A DNA stretch of 50,637 bases, taken from Patescibacteria group bacterium (lineage in GTDB: Bacteria > Patescibacteriota > Patescibacteriia > 2-12-FULL-60-25). Below, piece by piece: positions 15,079 through 23,117 of the stretch. The notes under the pieces were generated by a model. It was not told the DNA's origin, ran no database searches, and saw only the letters and a list, made by a program, of their open reading frames with translations. Each line of letters begins with the position of its first letter. Positions within the stretch are counted from its first letter, which is position 1. Location of the stretch: assembly GCA_018830865.1 (NCBI GenBank), contig JAHJRN010000011.1, positions 1 to 50,637 on the forward strand. The letters are read 5' to 3'. Position numbers and translations under genes: made by a program.

Positions 15079-17721
15079 ATGATGCCTCAGAACTTCACCA
15101 CCAAATCGCAGGAAGCTATCCAGCTTGCCCATCAGCTCGCCGTCGCGAACGGCCAGCGGGCGGTCGAGACGTCCCACCTCCTCTCGGCCCTGCTCGTGCA
15201 GGAGGACGGCGTGGTTCTTGCCATCCTCAAGAAGTTGCAGACCGACGTCGCATCTCTGAAGGGCGTCTTGGACGACATCCTTGTCGGTCTGCTGAAGGTC
15301 AGCGGCGAGGCCGGAGGCGTCGGGCAGGTGTATCTCTCGCAGGACATGAGCCGCGCGTTCGTGGACGCGGATCGCGTGGCGAAGCACTTCAAGGACGAGT
15401 ATATCTCGACCGAGCATCTCATGCTCGCGTTGACGGACGGCCGGGACACGACCGCCGAAGCGTTGAACCGGCACGGCGTGACCACGGACGCTATCTTGCG
15501 CGCCCTCAAGGATATCCGTGGCAACGCGCGCGTCGAATCGCCGGAGCCGGAAAGCTCGTATCAGGCGCTCGAGAAGTATTCCCGCAACCTCACGAAGCTC
15601 GCGCGGGAGGAGAAGCTCGATCCGGTCATCGGCCGCGACGACGAGATCCGCCGCGTGATGCAGGTCCTGTCACGACGCACCAAGAACAATCCCGTGCTCA
15701 TCGGTGAGGCCGGGACGGGAAAGACGGCCATCGTCGAGGGGCTCGCGCAACGCATCGTGTCGGGCGACGTGCCGGAGACGCTCATGAACAAGGACCTGGT
15801 CGCCCTCGACCTCGGCGCGCTCATCTCAGGCACCAAGTTCCGCGGCGAGTTCGAGGAACGCCTCAAGGCCGTGGTCCGCGAGGTCGAGCGTTCGAACGGC
15901 GCCGTCATCCTCTTCATCGATGAGCTGCATATGCTCGTGGGCGCTGGTGCGACCGGCGAAGGTGGGTCCATGGACGCGTCGAACCTCCTCAAGCCCGCGC
16001 TCGCCCGCGGGGAGCTGCGCGCCATCGGCGCGACCACGACGAAGGAATACCAGAAGCATATCGAGAAGGACGCGGCGTTCGAGCGTCGGTTCCAGCCTGT
16101 CATGGTCAAGGAACCGGACGAAGACGACACGATCGCCATCCTGCGAGGCATCAAGGAGAAGTACGAATTGCATCACGGCGTGCGTATCATGGATTCGGCG
16201 CTCGTGTCTGCGGCCCGTCTGTCGGCGCGGTACATCACGGACCGGTTCTTGCCGGACAAGGCCGTCGACCTCATCGACGAGGCCGCATCCGCGCTCCGCA
16301 TGCAGATCGATTCCCTGCCGGAAGATCTCGACCGCCTCAAGCGTGAGCTCGTCAAATTGGATATCGAGAAACGTGCGCTCTCGAAGGAGGAGGATATCGA
16401 AGCGAAGGAACGCCTCGTCGAAGTCGACAAGCGTCTCGGTGAAGTCCAGGAGAAAGCGCATCAGCTCGAACTCTCGTGGTCCGCGGAGAAGGAGGTCATC
16501 GGACGGATGCGGGCGGCAAAGGAGGTGCTCGAGAAATTGAAGAGTCAGGCGGAGATCGCGGAGCGTTCCGGCGACCTCGAGAAGGTGTCCGAGATTCGTT
16601 ACGGCCAGATGCCCGTCAAGGAGCGCGAGATCGCGGACATCGACGCGGAACTCAAGCGTATGCAAGGCAAGCGCGGCCTGCTGAAGGACGCGGTCACGGA
16701 CGAGGACATCGCGACGGTCGTGATGCGATGGACCGGCATCCCGGTCTCGCGCATGTTGGAGAGCGAAGCCGCGAAGCTCGCCAAACTCGAGGAGGAGATC
16801 GGCAGGCGCGTCATCGGCCAGGAAGAGGCCGTGAAGGCCGTCTCGAACGCGCTGCGACGCTCACGCGCCGGCATCGGCGAGGAAGGACGTCCCATCGGGT
16901 CGTTCCTGTTCCTCGGTCCCACGGGCGTGGGCAAGACCGAGCTCGCCAAGGCACTCGCTGAATGCATGTTCGACGACGAGAATGCGGTCGTGCGCGTGGA
17001 CATGTCCGAATACATGGAGAAGCACTCGGTCTCGCGCATGATCGGCTCGCCGCCCGGCTATATCGGCTACGACGAGGGCGGCCAGCTCACGGAGAAGATC
17101 CGGCGTCGTCCCTACTCCGTCATCCTGCTCGACGAGGTCGAGAAGGCGCATCCGGACGTGTTCAACTCCCTGCTCCAGGTCCTGGACGACGGCCGGCTCA
17201 CGGACGGCAAGGGCCGCACGGTCTCGTTCAAGAACGCCGTCGTCATCATGACCTCGAACGTCGGATCCGACACCATCCTCGACTGGGGCACGCGCCGCGA
17301 GGAGATCGGCTTCAAGGACGCGTCGAACACGCCGAGCGACCGCGAGGACGGCATCCGCGAACGCGTGATGGGCATGCTGCACGATTCGTTCCGTCCGGAA
17401 TTCCTGAACCGGCTCGACGAGATCGTGATGTTCCACGCGCTCGGCAAGAAGGAGTTGGCGAAGATCGTGGACCTCCAGCTCACCATGGTCGCGGGACGCC
17501 TGCGGACCAAACGTATCACGGTCGCGTTCACGGACGCGGCCAAGAAGCTCATCGCCGAGAAGGGCTACGACCCGTCGTATGGAGCACGGCCCCTGAAACG
17601 CGCCATCCAGGATCTCGTGCTCGACGACCTTTCGTTGCGTATCATCGAAGGGACCATCGCCGAGGGCGACAGCGTCACCATTACTGCGGAAAAAGGAAAA
17701 ATCGCCATCAAGAAGGCGTGA
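15079..17721 (+). CDS. clpB: ATP-dependent disaggregase ClpB
   Basis: An 880-aa Hsp100 chaperone that resolubilises aggregates with DnaK. The N-terminal Clp repeat domain ([16 protein letters not shown]) is followed by NBD1 with Walker [15 protein letters not shown] and Walker [13 protein letters not shown] coiled-coil middle domain covers about residues 400-530, and NBD2 has [14 protein letters not shown] and [16 protein letters not shown]. The conserved NPVLIGE and [14 protein letters not shown] segments are intact. I start it at the ATG at 15079 rather than the upstream TTG at 15064, because CIRCE ends at 15077 and GGAG (15066-15069) is correctly spaced. A second ATG follows directly at 15082. 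Heat-shock control by HrcA is predicted. Confidence 0.97.
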   Translation: MMPQNFTTKSQEAIQLAHQLAVANGQRAVETSHLLSALLVQEDGVVLAILKKLQTDVASLKGVLDDILVGLLKVSGEAGGVGQVYLSQDMSRAFVDADRVAKHFKDEYISTEHLMLALTDGRDTTAEALNRHGVTTDAILRALKDIRGNARVESPEPESSYQALEKYSRNLTKLAREEKLDPVIGRDDEIRRVMQVLSRRTKNNPVLIGEAGTGKTAIVEGLAQRIVSGDVPETLMNKDLVALDLGALISGTKFRGEFEERLKAVVREVERSNGAVILFIDELHMLVGAGATGEGGSMDASNLLKPALARGELRAIGATTTKEYQKHIEKDAAFERRFQPVMVKEPDEDDTIAILRGIKEKYELHHGVRIMDSALVSAARLSARYITDRFLPDKAVDLIDEAASALRMQIDSLPEDLDRLKRELVKLDIEKRALSKEEDIEAKERLVEVDKRLGEVQEKAHQLELSWSAEKEVIGRMRAAKEVLEKLKSQAEIAERSGDLEKVSEIRYGQMPVKEREIADIDAELKRMQGKRGLLKDAVTDEDIATVVMRWTGIPVSRMLESEAAKLAKLEEEIGRRVIGQEEAVKAVSNALRRSRAGIGEEGRPIGSFLFLGPTGVGKTELAKALAECMFDDENAVVRVDMSEYMEKHSVSRMIGSPPGYIGYDEGGQLTEKIRRRPYSVILLDEVEKAHPDVFNSLLQVLDDGRLTDGKGRTVSFKNAVVIMTSNVGSDTILDWGTRREEIGFKDASNTPSDREDGIRERVMGMLHDSFRPEFLNRLDEIVMFHALGKKELAKIVDLQLTMVAGRLRTKRITVAFTDAAKKLIAEKGYDPSYGARPLKRAIQDLVLDDLSLRIIEGTIAEGDSVTITAEKGKIAIKKA

Positions 17722-17752
17722 ACGGTCAGACGTGTGGTAGCATACCTCGCGT

Positions 17753-18316
17753 ATGCAGGTGTTCCTCATCGTCCTGTACGTGCTGTTCCTCATCGCCGCG
17801 ATCGCCGCGATTGTGGGCATTATCATCTGGGAAGCGAGCCTCGCGCTGACGGACGCGCCGTTCGTGCCGATTCCGCCCGAGACCCTTCCGCCCATCGTCG
17901 AGGCACTCAAGCTCGCGGACACGAGCGTGTTGTATGACCTTGGGAGCGGAGACGGTCGCGTTCTCGTGTCCTGCTGGATGCATCATCCGAAGGCGTCCTA
18001 CGTCGGTATCGACGTGGCGCTCGCGCCGACATGGTTCGCGCGCTGGCGTCTGTTCCGTCTCGGACGACCGATGACGATCCACATCATGCGACGGAATTTT
18101 CTCACGACTGATCTGTCGAACGCGACCCACGTGTTTACATATCTCTTCCCGGGTCTGATGGAGAAACTCCTTCCGAAGCTGGAGCGCGAACTGAAACCCG
18201 GCACGCGGCTCGTGTCTTGCGACTTCCCGTTCAAAGGCAAGGAGCCGCTCGAGGTCATCGATCTCGGTCGCCCAGAACGCGCTCGTGGGAGGAGGCTGTA
18301 CGTGTACGGATTCTGA
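17753..18316 (+). CDS. Membrane-anchored SAM methyltransferase, FAM173/ATPSCKMT-like
   Basis: A 187-aa protein with an N-terminal membrane helix (about 3-27) and a class I methyltransferase domain. Motif I is D62-L-G-S-G-D-G-R69, preceded by APFVPIPPETLPPIVEALKLA. The later NATHVFTYLFPGLMEKLLPKLERELKPGTRLVSCDFPF matches the protein-lysine methyltransferase family that includes eukaryotic FAM173 proteins. Eukaryotic members methylate the ADP/ATP carrier and ATP synthase subunit c; the bacterial target is unknown. It follows clpB by 31 bases and is likely cotranscribed. Confidence 0.75.
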   Translation: MQVFLIVLYVLFLIAAIAAIVGIIIWEASLALTDAPFVPIPPETLPPIVEALKLADTSVLYDLGSGDGRVLVSCWMHHPKASYVGIDVALAPTWFARWRLFRLGRPMTIHIMRRNFLTTDLSNATHVFTYLFPGLMEKLLPKLERELKPGTRLVSCDFPFKGKEPLEVIDLGRPERARGRRLYVYGF

Positions 18317-18348
18317 CAGGGTCTGTCAGCATTATTCCGGTCGGTCAT

Positions 18349-18460
18349 TCAGAGGATATAGACACAAGAGGACGAAGAATCTGATCTGGAGCGATCGAAA
18401 GAACCGGATCCTTCGCCGAGCCTCAGTGCCTGCCCTGAGCTTGTCGAAGGGATGACAGGG
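18349..18460. repeat. Intergenic repeat region, family B (composite)
   Basis: Contains fragments of the family-B type: GTCATTCAGAGGATATAG, GGATCCTTCGCCGAGCCTCA, and CCCTGAGCTTGTCGAAGGGA followed by TGACAG. The last resembles widely dispersed intergenic TGAGCTTGTCGAAGG sequences. It seems to be two overlapping, partly decayed copies. No coding signal. Confidence 0.6.
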
Positions 18461-18490
18461 AAGGTGCATGATGTCGCAAACGCGAAATTC

Positions 18491-18517
18491 AAAAAGCGGG
18501 GTCAAGCCCCGCTTTTT
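18491..18517. terminator. Bidirectional rho-independent terminator
   Basis: A perfect 11-bp stem AAAAAGCGGGG / CCCCGCTTTTT with a 5-nt loop lies between the convergent methyltransferase and YtxH-like genes. A and T runs on both sides let it act in both directions. Confidence 0.88.
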
Positions 18518-18518
18518 G

Positions 18519-18875
18519 CTATTTTACGGCCTTGATCTCCTTTTGGATGGCCTTCCAGGAGTCCATGAGGTTCTTCTTGACCTCGGGAATCTCCTTCTTC
18601 GCGATGTCCTTGGATTTCACGTAGTACGCGACGATGGTGTCGACGAGCGCCTCGTAGGATTCTTTCGTCGTGACCGCGTGCTTTTTGAGTTCGGAGTTGA
18701 TCTTCTTCTGCAGGGCCATGACCTTGCGGTTGAGGTCCTTGGTGAAGGTCTTGCCCTTCTTGGACTGGAGGAACGTCGCAGCTGCGACGCCGATGGCCGC
18801 GCCGATCATCAGACCGACGCCGATATGGGAGGATTTCTTTTCCTTTATGATATGGGAGGATTTCTTGTCCTTCAT
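18519..18875 (-). CDS. YtxH-like small protein
   Basis: A 118-aa protein with a glycine/alanine-rich hydrophobic segment (about residues 18-37, HIGVGLMIGAAIGVAAATFL) followed by SKKGKTF and a Lys-rich helical tail. This is the YtxH layout: membrane-associated, general-stress related in Firmicutes. The first 18 residues are a tandem duplication, MKDKKSSHI then IKEKKSSHI, from a 27-bp duplication that includes the start codon (ATG became ATA in the inner copy). The leader before the ATG has no G for 21 bases. It lies 16 bases after pgi. Confidence 0.7.
   Translation of the reverse strand: MKDKKSSHIIKEKKSSHIGVGLMIGAAIGVAAATFLQSKKGKTFTKDLNRKVMALQKKINSELKKHAVTTKESYEALVDTIVAYYVKSKDIAKKEIPEVKKNLMDSWKAIQKEIKAVK
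18822..18875 (-). repeat. 27-bp tandem duplication over the start of the ytxH-like gene
   Basis: Two adjacent 27-bp units (18822-18848 and 18849-18875) share GATATGGGAGGATTTCTT on the plus strand and differ at only a few positions. They encode the first nine codons twice. Confidence 0.85.
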
Positions 18876-18891
18876 ATGGATAGATGAGTGA

Positions 18892-20199
18892 TTATGCCGT
18901 GAGTATAGCACGTGTCGCGCGTTTTCCCGCCTCCACGCCCGGCTGGTCGAACGCGTCAAGACCATAGAGCTGGCCGGAAACGGCCGTCGCGAGCTCGAAG
19001 AACATGATGAGGCTTCCCATGGCCTCGGGCGTCACGGCCGGGATGCTGATGACTCCATTCGGTCGTTTTGCCGCCGTCAGCGCCGCCGCGGTCCCCTGCT
19101 CTTCCGCGTGGAGGATGCGTTCGAGCGGCATGCCAGCGAGCGGGGCAAGCGATGGGATGTCCTTGATGGCCGCGGGGATACGGACGTTGTGCCGGAACGA
19201 TTCGACGCGGATGAACGTGATAGTCTTGTCGTTCGGTCCCTCGTTGTAGAGTTGGATTTGCGAGTGCTGGTCCGTGGCGCCGAGCGCCGCGACGGGCGTT
19301 GGGCCGACGTTCAAGGTCTTTTTCCCGCGGACGACGCGTTTGCCGAGGCTTTCGGCCCAAAGCTGGCGGAACCAGAAGCCGAATCCGCGGAGGGACTCCG
19401 CGTAGGGCATCAGGACATGGATATGCTGGCCGCGCTTCTCGACTGCGAGATAGTTCAGTGCCGCGAAGAGCGATGGTCCGTTCGATAGTGTGGCCTCGCG
19501 GACGAAGCGGTCGCGTTCCTGTCGTGCGCCTTGCAGGAGTCGGCGGATGTCGACGCCGGCGCATGCAAGCGGGAACAGCCCGACGTCGGAGAGGACCGAG
19601 AATCTTCCGCCGACGTTCCCGGGGACAGGGAGCGTATCGTAGCCTTCGCGCGTCGCCAGGTCCCGAAGCGATCCAGACTCGGCATCCGTGGTCGCGACGA
19701 TATGCTCTGCGTGACGCTTCGAGCCGACCGCACGGATGAGCGCGTCGCGGACGATGAAGAACGTCGCCATGGGCTCGATCGTGTCGCCCGATTTCGAGAT
19801 GACGTTGATGAACGTCCGTTTGAGGTCGAGACCTTTAAGGATAGCATGCAGCTCGTCCGGGTCCGTGTTCGCACCCGCGAACGCGAGTTCCATCCCCGCC
19901 CCATTCAAGGCCATATCGAGGCACCGTGCGCCGAGATCGGAACCACCGATGCCGATGACGAGACAGGTCGAAAAATCACGTTTTTCCCGCGCGAGCGACA
20001 TCACGCGGCGGACCATCCCCGTATCGTCCGGCAACGAGAGCCATCCCTGCGCTCCGGTCATGGAAAGTTCTTTCACGTCGCGCTTCGCCTGCTCCATCCT
20101 GCGTGCGAGGGATCGGAGTTCGGCAGGGGTCGTCCCGGCACGTCCGACGGCCTTTGCCATCATGTTCCTCGCGTCATACGTCAGTGGCGGATTCGGCAT
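18892..20199 (-). CDS. pgi: Glucose-6-phosphate isomerase
   Basis: A 435-aa protein of the short bacterial/thermophile Pgi class. It interconverts glucose-6-phosphate and fructose-6-phosphate. Signatures are VIGIGGSDLGARCLDMAL, VISKSGDTIEPMATF (sugar-phosphate binding SIS domain), GNVGGRFSVLSDVGLFPLACAG, and the C-terminal GQLYGLDAFDQPGVEAGK. A TATACT -10 box ends 9 nt before the ATG and no Shine-Dalgarno is seen, so the mRNA is probably leaderless. Confidence 0.96.
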   Translation of the reverse strand: MPNPPLTYDARNMMAKAVGRAGTTPAELRSLARRMEQAKRDVKELSMTGAQGWLSLPDDTGMVRRVMSLAREKRDFSTCLVIGIGGSDLGARCLDMALNGAGMELAFAGANTDPDELHAILKGLDLKRTFINVISKSGDTIEPMATFFIVRDALIRAVGSKRHAEHIVATTDAESGSLRDLATREGYDTLPVPGNVGGRFSVLSDVGLFPLACAGVDIRRLLQGARQERDRFVREATLSNGPSLFAALNYLAVEKRGQHIHVLMPYAESLRGFGFWFRQLWAESLGKRVVRGKKTLNVGPTPVAALGATDQHSQIQLYNEGPNDKTITFIRVESFRHNVRIPAAIKDIPSLAPLAGMPLERILHAEEQGTAAALTAAKRPNGVISIPAVTPEAMGSLIMFFELATAVSGQLYGLDAFDQPGVEAGKRATRAILTA

Positions 20200-20208
20200 A
20201 TCGGCATC

Positions 20209-20214
20209 AGTATA
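20209..20214 (-). promoter_or_regulatory. Predicted -10 box of pgi
   Basis: Minus-strand TATACT ending exactly 9 nt before the pgi ATG at 20199. A start point 6-8 nt downstream leaves 1-3 nt of leader. Confidence 0.55.
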
Positions 20215-20250
20215 CCGTCTCGAGATGACGGGCGCGAGGACGTCGTCATC

Positions 20251-20279
20251 TGGACAGGGGGTCTCGACAGGTGTATACT
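20251..20279 (+). promoter_or_regulatory. Promoter of the 80-aa membrane protein gene
   Basis: -35 TGGACA (20251-20256), 17-bp spacer, -10 TATACT (20274-20279). Unlike its neighbours this promoter leaves a leader of about 16 nt containing GGGGGT ahead of the ATG at 20302. Confidence 0.65.
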
Positions 20280-20301
20280 GTCTTTCTCGGGGGTAACCAG
20301 G

Positions 20302-20544
20302 ATGGACGATTCACCGGAACATCGTGACAGGATCGGTCGGTTACGGAATTTTCGTCAGTGGCGGTACGACGACTCGTCGCATCGCGGCATGCGGATCAGG
20401 GGTCCGCTCGAATCGGATCACGACCCGGCCGAGTCCCAGGGGTGTCTGTTCTTTCTTCTTTCGTGCGCCGTCCTGGCGCTCGTCCTCAACAGCTGCACGG
20501 GCAATGCGCTGGTCGCCTGGCTGAAGACGGCCTACGGCCCCTGA
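20302..20544 (+). CDS. Small C-terminal-anchored membrane protein, unknown
   Basis: An 80-aa protein with a charged, Arg/Asp/His-rich cytoplasmic half (residues 1-47) and one membrane segment, CLFFLLSCAVLALVLNS, near 48-64. The start is supported by CGGGGGTAACCAGG before the ATG and by an upstream -35/-10 pair. A good terminator follows 20 bases after the stop. I do not recognise the family. Promoter, ribosome site and terminator together make it a credible free-standing gene. Confidence 0.6.
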   Translation: MDDSPEHRDRIGRLRNFRQWRYDDSSHRGMRIRGPLESDHDPAESQGCLFFLLSCAVLALVLNSCTGNALVAWLKTAYGP

Positions 20545-20566
20545 TTGCCATGCGGCCGATTCCTAC

Positions 20567-20590
20567 GCCGACCTCACGGGTCGGCTTTCT
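20567..20590 (+). terminator. Rho-independent terminator after the 80-aa gene
   Basis: GCCGACC / GGTCGGC stem with a 5-nt loop followed by TTTCTT. Confidence 0.75.
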
Positions 20591-20628
20591 TGTCATCGAA
20601 AAACTCGCCGTCAAGCGAGTTGTTCGTG

Positions 20629-20702
20629 TGGCTCCGGGACAAGGATTCGAACCTCGATTACTTGGGCCAGAACCAAGCGTCCTACCATTAGACGATCCCG
20701 GA
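20629..20702 (-). tRNA. tRNA-Gln (anticodon CTG)
   Basis: Read on the minus strand, acceptor TCCGGGA pairs with TCCCGGA. The D arm is GTCTAATGGTAGGAC, the anticodon arm CTTGG-TTCTGGC-CCAAG has CTG at the anticodon, and the T arm contains GGTTCGAATCC. The terminal CCA is encoded (20629-20631). It lies 54 bases downstream of dnaX on the same strand and could be cotranscribed. Confidence 0.96.
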
Positions 20703-20756
20703 ATGGATTGTGGCGAGAGGATACGACGTAAATGCGGAGCGGTCAAGATGGGAGCG

Positions 20757-22298
20757 TCACTCCACCACACTCCCTCCGAACGCGCGGATGATGTTGGAGA
20801 CCATGTCCTCGGACCGTTTCTCCGCGCGAATCTGATCTTCGCCGACGACGCCGTCGATACAGATGTCGCTTCCGAGGATATCCTTCGTCACGTCCTCGAT
20901 CATGCGTTTGTTCTTGGCGTCACCGACGATCTTGTCGCGATGGAACGGATATTGGAATCGGATGATGACGGTCCTCCCTTCGACAGCTTCCGGTCGGCTG
21001 ATCGTCAGGATGAAATTGAGGGACGGGGTCTTTTCGGCCACGACTTTCGCGATAGCATGCCATTTCCGTCGGACGAGGTTGATGTCGACGGAAATGGTCG
21101 GTTCGGTCGTCGCGGATTCGACCGGGGCGGGAGGAATGACGCTCACGACCGGTGTGGCGGCGTGCATGGCGATGATGGTCCCCTCCTCTTTCTTCGTCGT
21201 GCCAGGGCCGTTCGGGAGGACGCCAATGGCGATGGCGGTCATGGCGAGCTCGAGCGAGAAACGCGGGTCGATGCCTTGCTTCGCGTCGCGGCGGCGTTCC
21301 ATGAAGAGGAGCGCCATGTCGGAAAGCTCCGCCGGCGCGAACGTGCCTATGAGGTCGGAAAGGATGCGCTCGCCTTCGTCGCCGGACGCGAGCTTTGTCC
21401 GATAGGCGTCGTCGCCGGACGCGATGAGGAGGTAGCGCGTCGCGCGGATGAGGTCGTCGAAGAGCGGGACGAACGGGATTCCCTCTTCTTCGAGCCGCGC
21501 GATTTCTGTGAGCGCCGGTCCGAGCGTCCGCGACCCGGCGACGGAGAGTAGTTTTGCGGCGACCGGGATGCGCGATATCGGCATCACGAGCGACGCGACG
21601 TCCATGGTGATGTTCTTCTCGCCGAGCGCGAGCAGCTGGTCCAGGAGCGTCTCTGCGTCCCGGACGCAGCCGTCCGCATGGCGGACGACGGCCTTCACCA
21701 CGTCCGGCGCGACCGTCGCACCCTCCTGCTCCGCGAGCCACGCGACACGTCGCTCCAGTTGTCCCTCGGACACGCGCCGGAAATCGAACCGCTGGCATCG
21801 CGAGACGATGGTGGCGGGGACCTTGTGCAGTTCGGTCGTGGCGAGGATGAAGACGGCGTAGGACGGCGGTTCCTCCAAGGTCTTGAGCAGGGCGTTCCAG
21901 GCGCTTGTCGAGAGCATGTGCGCCTCATCGAGGACGTAGATCTTGTGACGCTGGCCCGACGGAGCGAACCGGACGTGCTCGATGATGGCCTCGCGCACGT
22001 TGTCCACGCCGGTATGCGACGCCGCGTCCATCTCGATGACGTCCAACGAACGACTGTTCATCATGTCCTGGCATGACGCGCAGGCGTTGCACGGTTCGCC
22101 ATCCTTCTGGTCCACGCAGTTGAGCGCTTTCGCGAAGATACGCGCGGCCGTGGTCTTTCCGATGCCCCGCGGTCCGGAGAACAGGTAGGCATGCCCGAGT
22201 TTTCCCGACGCGACCTCCTTGCGGAGCGTCTCCTTCACGGTGTCCTGCCCCGTGATGTCGCCGAAGGTCTTGGGCCGATAGGTTCTGCTGATGGACAT
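20757..22298 (-). CDS. dnaX: DNA polymerase III subunit gamma/tau
   Basis: A 513-aa clamp-loader ATPase. Walker A is G42-P-R-G-I-G-K-T49, and the zinc module is C-x8-C-x2-C-x2-C in NCVDQKDGEPCNACASCQDM. The DEAHMLS (Walker B) and sensor LATTELHKVPATIVSRCQRFDF segments are present. The C-terminal 150 residues are diverged and include a fragment (VRRKWHAIAKVVAEKTPSLNFIL) typical of the tau-like domain. Start MSISRTYRPKTF is the family standard. Confidence 0.96.
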   Translation of the reverse strand: MSISRTYRPKTFGDITGQDTVKETLRKEVASGKLGHAYLFSGPRGIGKTTAARIFAKALNCVDQKDGEPCNACASCQDMMNSRSLDVIEMDAASHTGVDNVREAIIEHVRFAPSGQRHKIYVLDEAHMLSTSAWNALLKTLEEPPSYAVFILATTELHKVPATIVSRCQRFDFRRVSEGQLERRVAWLAEQEGATVAPDVVKAVVRHADGCVRDAETLLDQLLALGEKNITMDVASLVMPISRIPVAAKLLSVAGSRTLGPALTEIARLEEEGIPFVPLFDDLIRATRYLLIASGDDAYRTKLASGDEGERILSDLIGTFAPAELSDMALLFMERRRDAKQGIDPRFSLELAMTAIAIGVLPNGPGTTKKEEGTIIAMHAATPVVSVIPPAPVESATTEPTISVDINLVRRKWHAIAKVVAEKTPSLNFILTISRPEAVEGRTVIIRFQYPFHRDKIVGDAKNKRMIEDVTKDILGSDICIDGVVGEDQIRAEKRSEDMVSNIIRAFGGSVVE

Positions 22299-22323
22299 AG
22301 GTCAGTGCACCGTTTCTAGCACG

Positions 22324-22345
22324 AAAAACGGACTGTCGCCAGTCC
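22324..22345 (-). terminator. Rho-independent terminator after the 208-aa gene
   Basis: On the minus strand GGACTG-gcga-CAGTCC is followed by GTTTTTCG. Confidence 0.65.
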
Positions 22346-22370
22346 ATGTATACGCGTCCGAAATCAGACG

Positions 22371-22997
22371 TCAATCACGATGGACGACGTTCTCCACTGC
22401 GGCCCAGCGCGAGGGCGCGGACTTCGGGATGAGTACGACGACATTGTCGTTCGGCATACCCTTGAAGTACGAGACGGACGCCGGCAGGACGCCGTATTTC
22501 TTCCCCCCGGCCACGACCTTCCATTCGTGCGTATTTTCGTCTCGGACAAGGACGCCGACGACACGTTCGCGCTCGATGGGGCCGATCTGCTTGAACAGGA
22601 AGCTTCCGTTGGGGTGGATCGACAGTTTGAGGATGTCCCCTTCCACGAGCTTGGATTTCGATGCGTAGTTCTGCGGGACAAGGTACTGCCGACCATCGGA
22701 GCCGACCATGTGCTGTCCGTCGAAGACGCCTTCGATGACGCGTCCGTCCTGCATAGGCGACACGCGCTCGCTACCGTCCGCGTTCTGTCGTTTGATGAGC
22801 GATTCGAGGTCGACCGATTCCGCGTCGCTCGCCAAGAGAATCTCAAGATTCATCAGTTCGTCTCGGATGCTCCCGATGACGCGTTTTGCCAAAATCAATT
22901 TCGTATCAACCGCGTTGATACGTGTCGTGTCTCCTCCATTCGCATCCTCGAACTCTTGTTCCGGCATGCTGCCGGTTGTATTTTGTTTTATGACCAT
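22371..22997 (-). CDS. Conserved protein of unknown function with a beta-barrel C-terminal domain
   Basis: A 208-aa protein. The N-terminal third is polar, with a helical stretch KLILAKRVIGSIRDELMNLEILL. The C-terminal two thirds form a compact beta-rich domain: RVIEGVFDGQHMVGSDGRQYLVPQNYASKSKLVEGDILKLSIHPNG at about 83-128, then RVVGVLVRDENTHEWKVVAGGKKYGVLPASVSYFKG, ending WAAVENVVHRD. I recall similar proteins in other CPR genomes but know no function; an OB- or SH3-like nucleic-acid-binding fold is possible. I start at the ATG at 22997 (AAAAGGAC just upstream). Confidence 0.68.
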   Translation of the reverse strand: MVIKQNTTGSMPEQEFEDANGGDTTRINAVDTKLILAKRVIGSIRDELMNLEILLASDAESVDLESLIKRQNADGSERVSPMQDGRVIEGVFDGQHMVGSDGRQYLVPQNYASKSKLVEGDILKLSIHPNGSFLFKQIGPIERERVVGVLVRDENTHEWKVVAGGKKYGVLPASVSYFKGMPNDNVVVLIPKSAPSRWAAVENVVHRD

Positions 22998-23117
22998 GTC
23001 CTTTTCTCGCCCACCCAGGCGAAATATCCACAACCAGCATACCACACGCCCATGACCCTGCAAGCCGGGATGTGTATATCCTCGGAGTCAGGTGTGAAGA
23101 CGCCGGGAATCCATGAA

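Noticed and set aside
18361-18460. Short coding frames between the methyltransferase and the YtxH-like gene
   Set aside because: The region matches the family B intergenic repeat pattern and has no start or ribosome site; no protein-like stretch is seen.
20545-20628. Riboswitch or structured RNA before tRNA-Gln
   Set aside because: The only clear structure is the simple terminator hairpin of the upstream plus-strand gene; the rest shows no conserved fold I can name.
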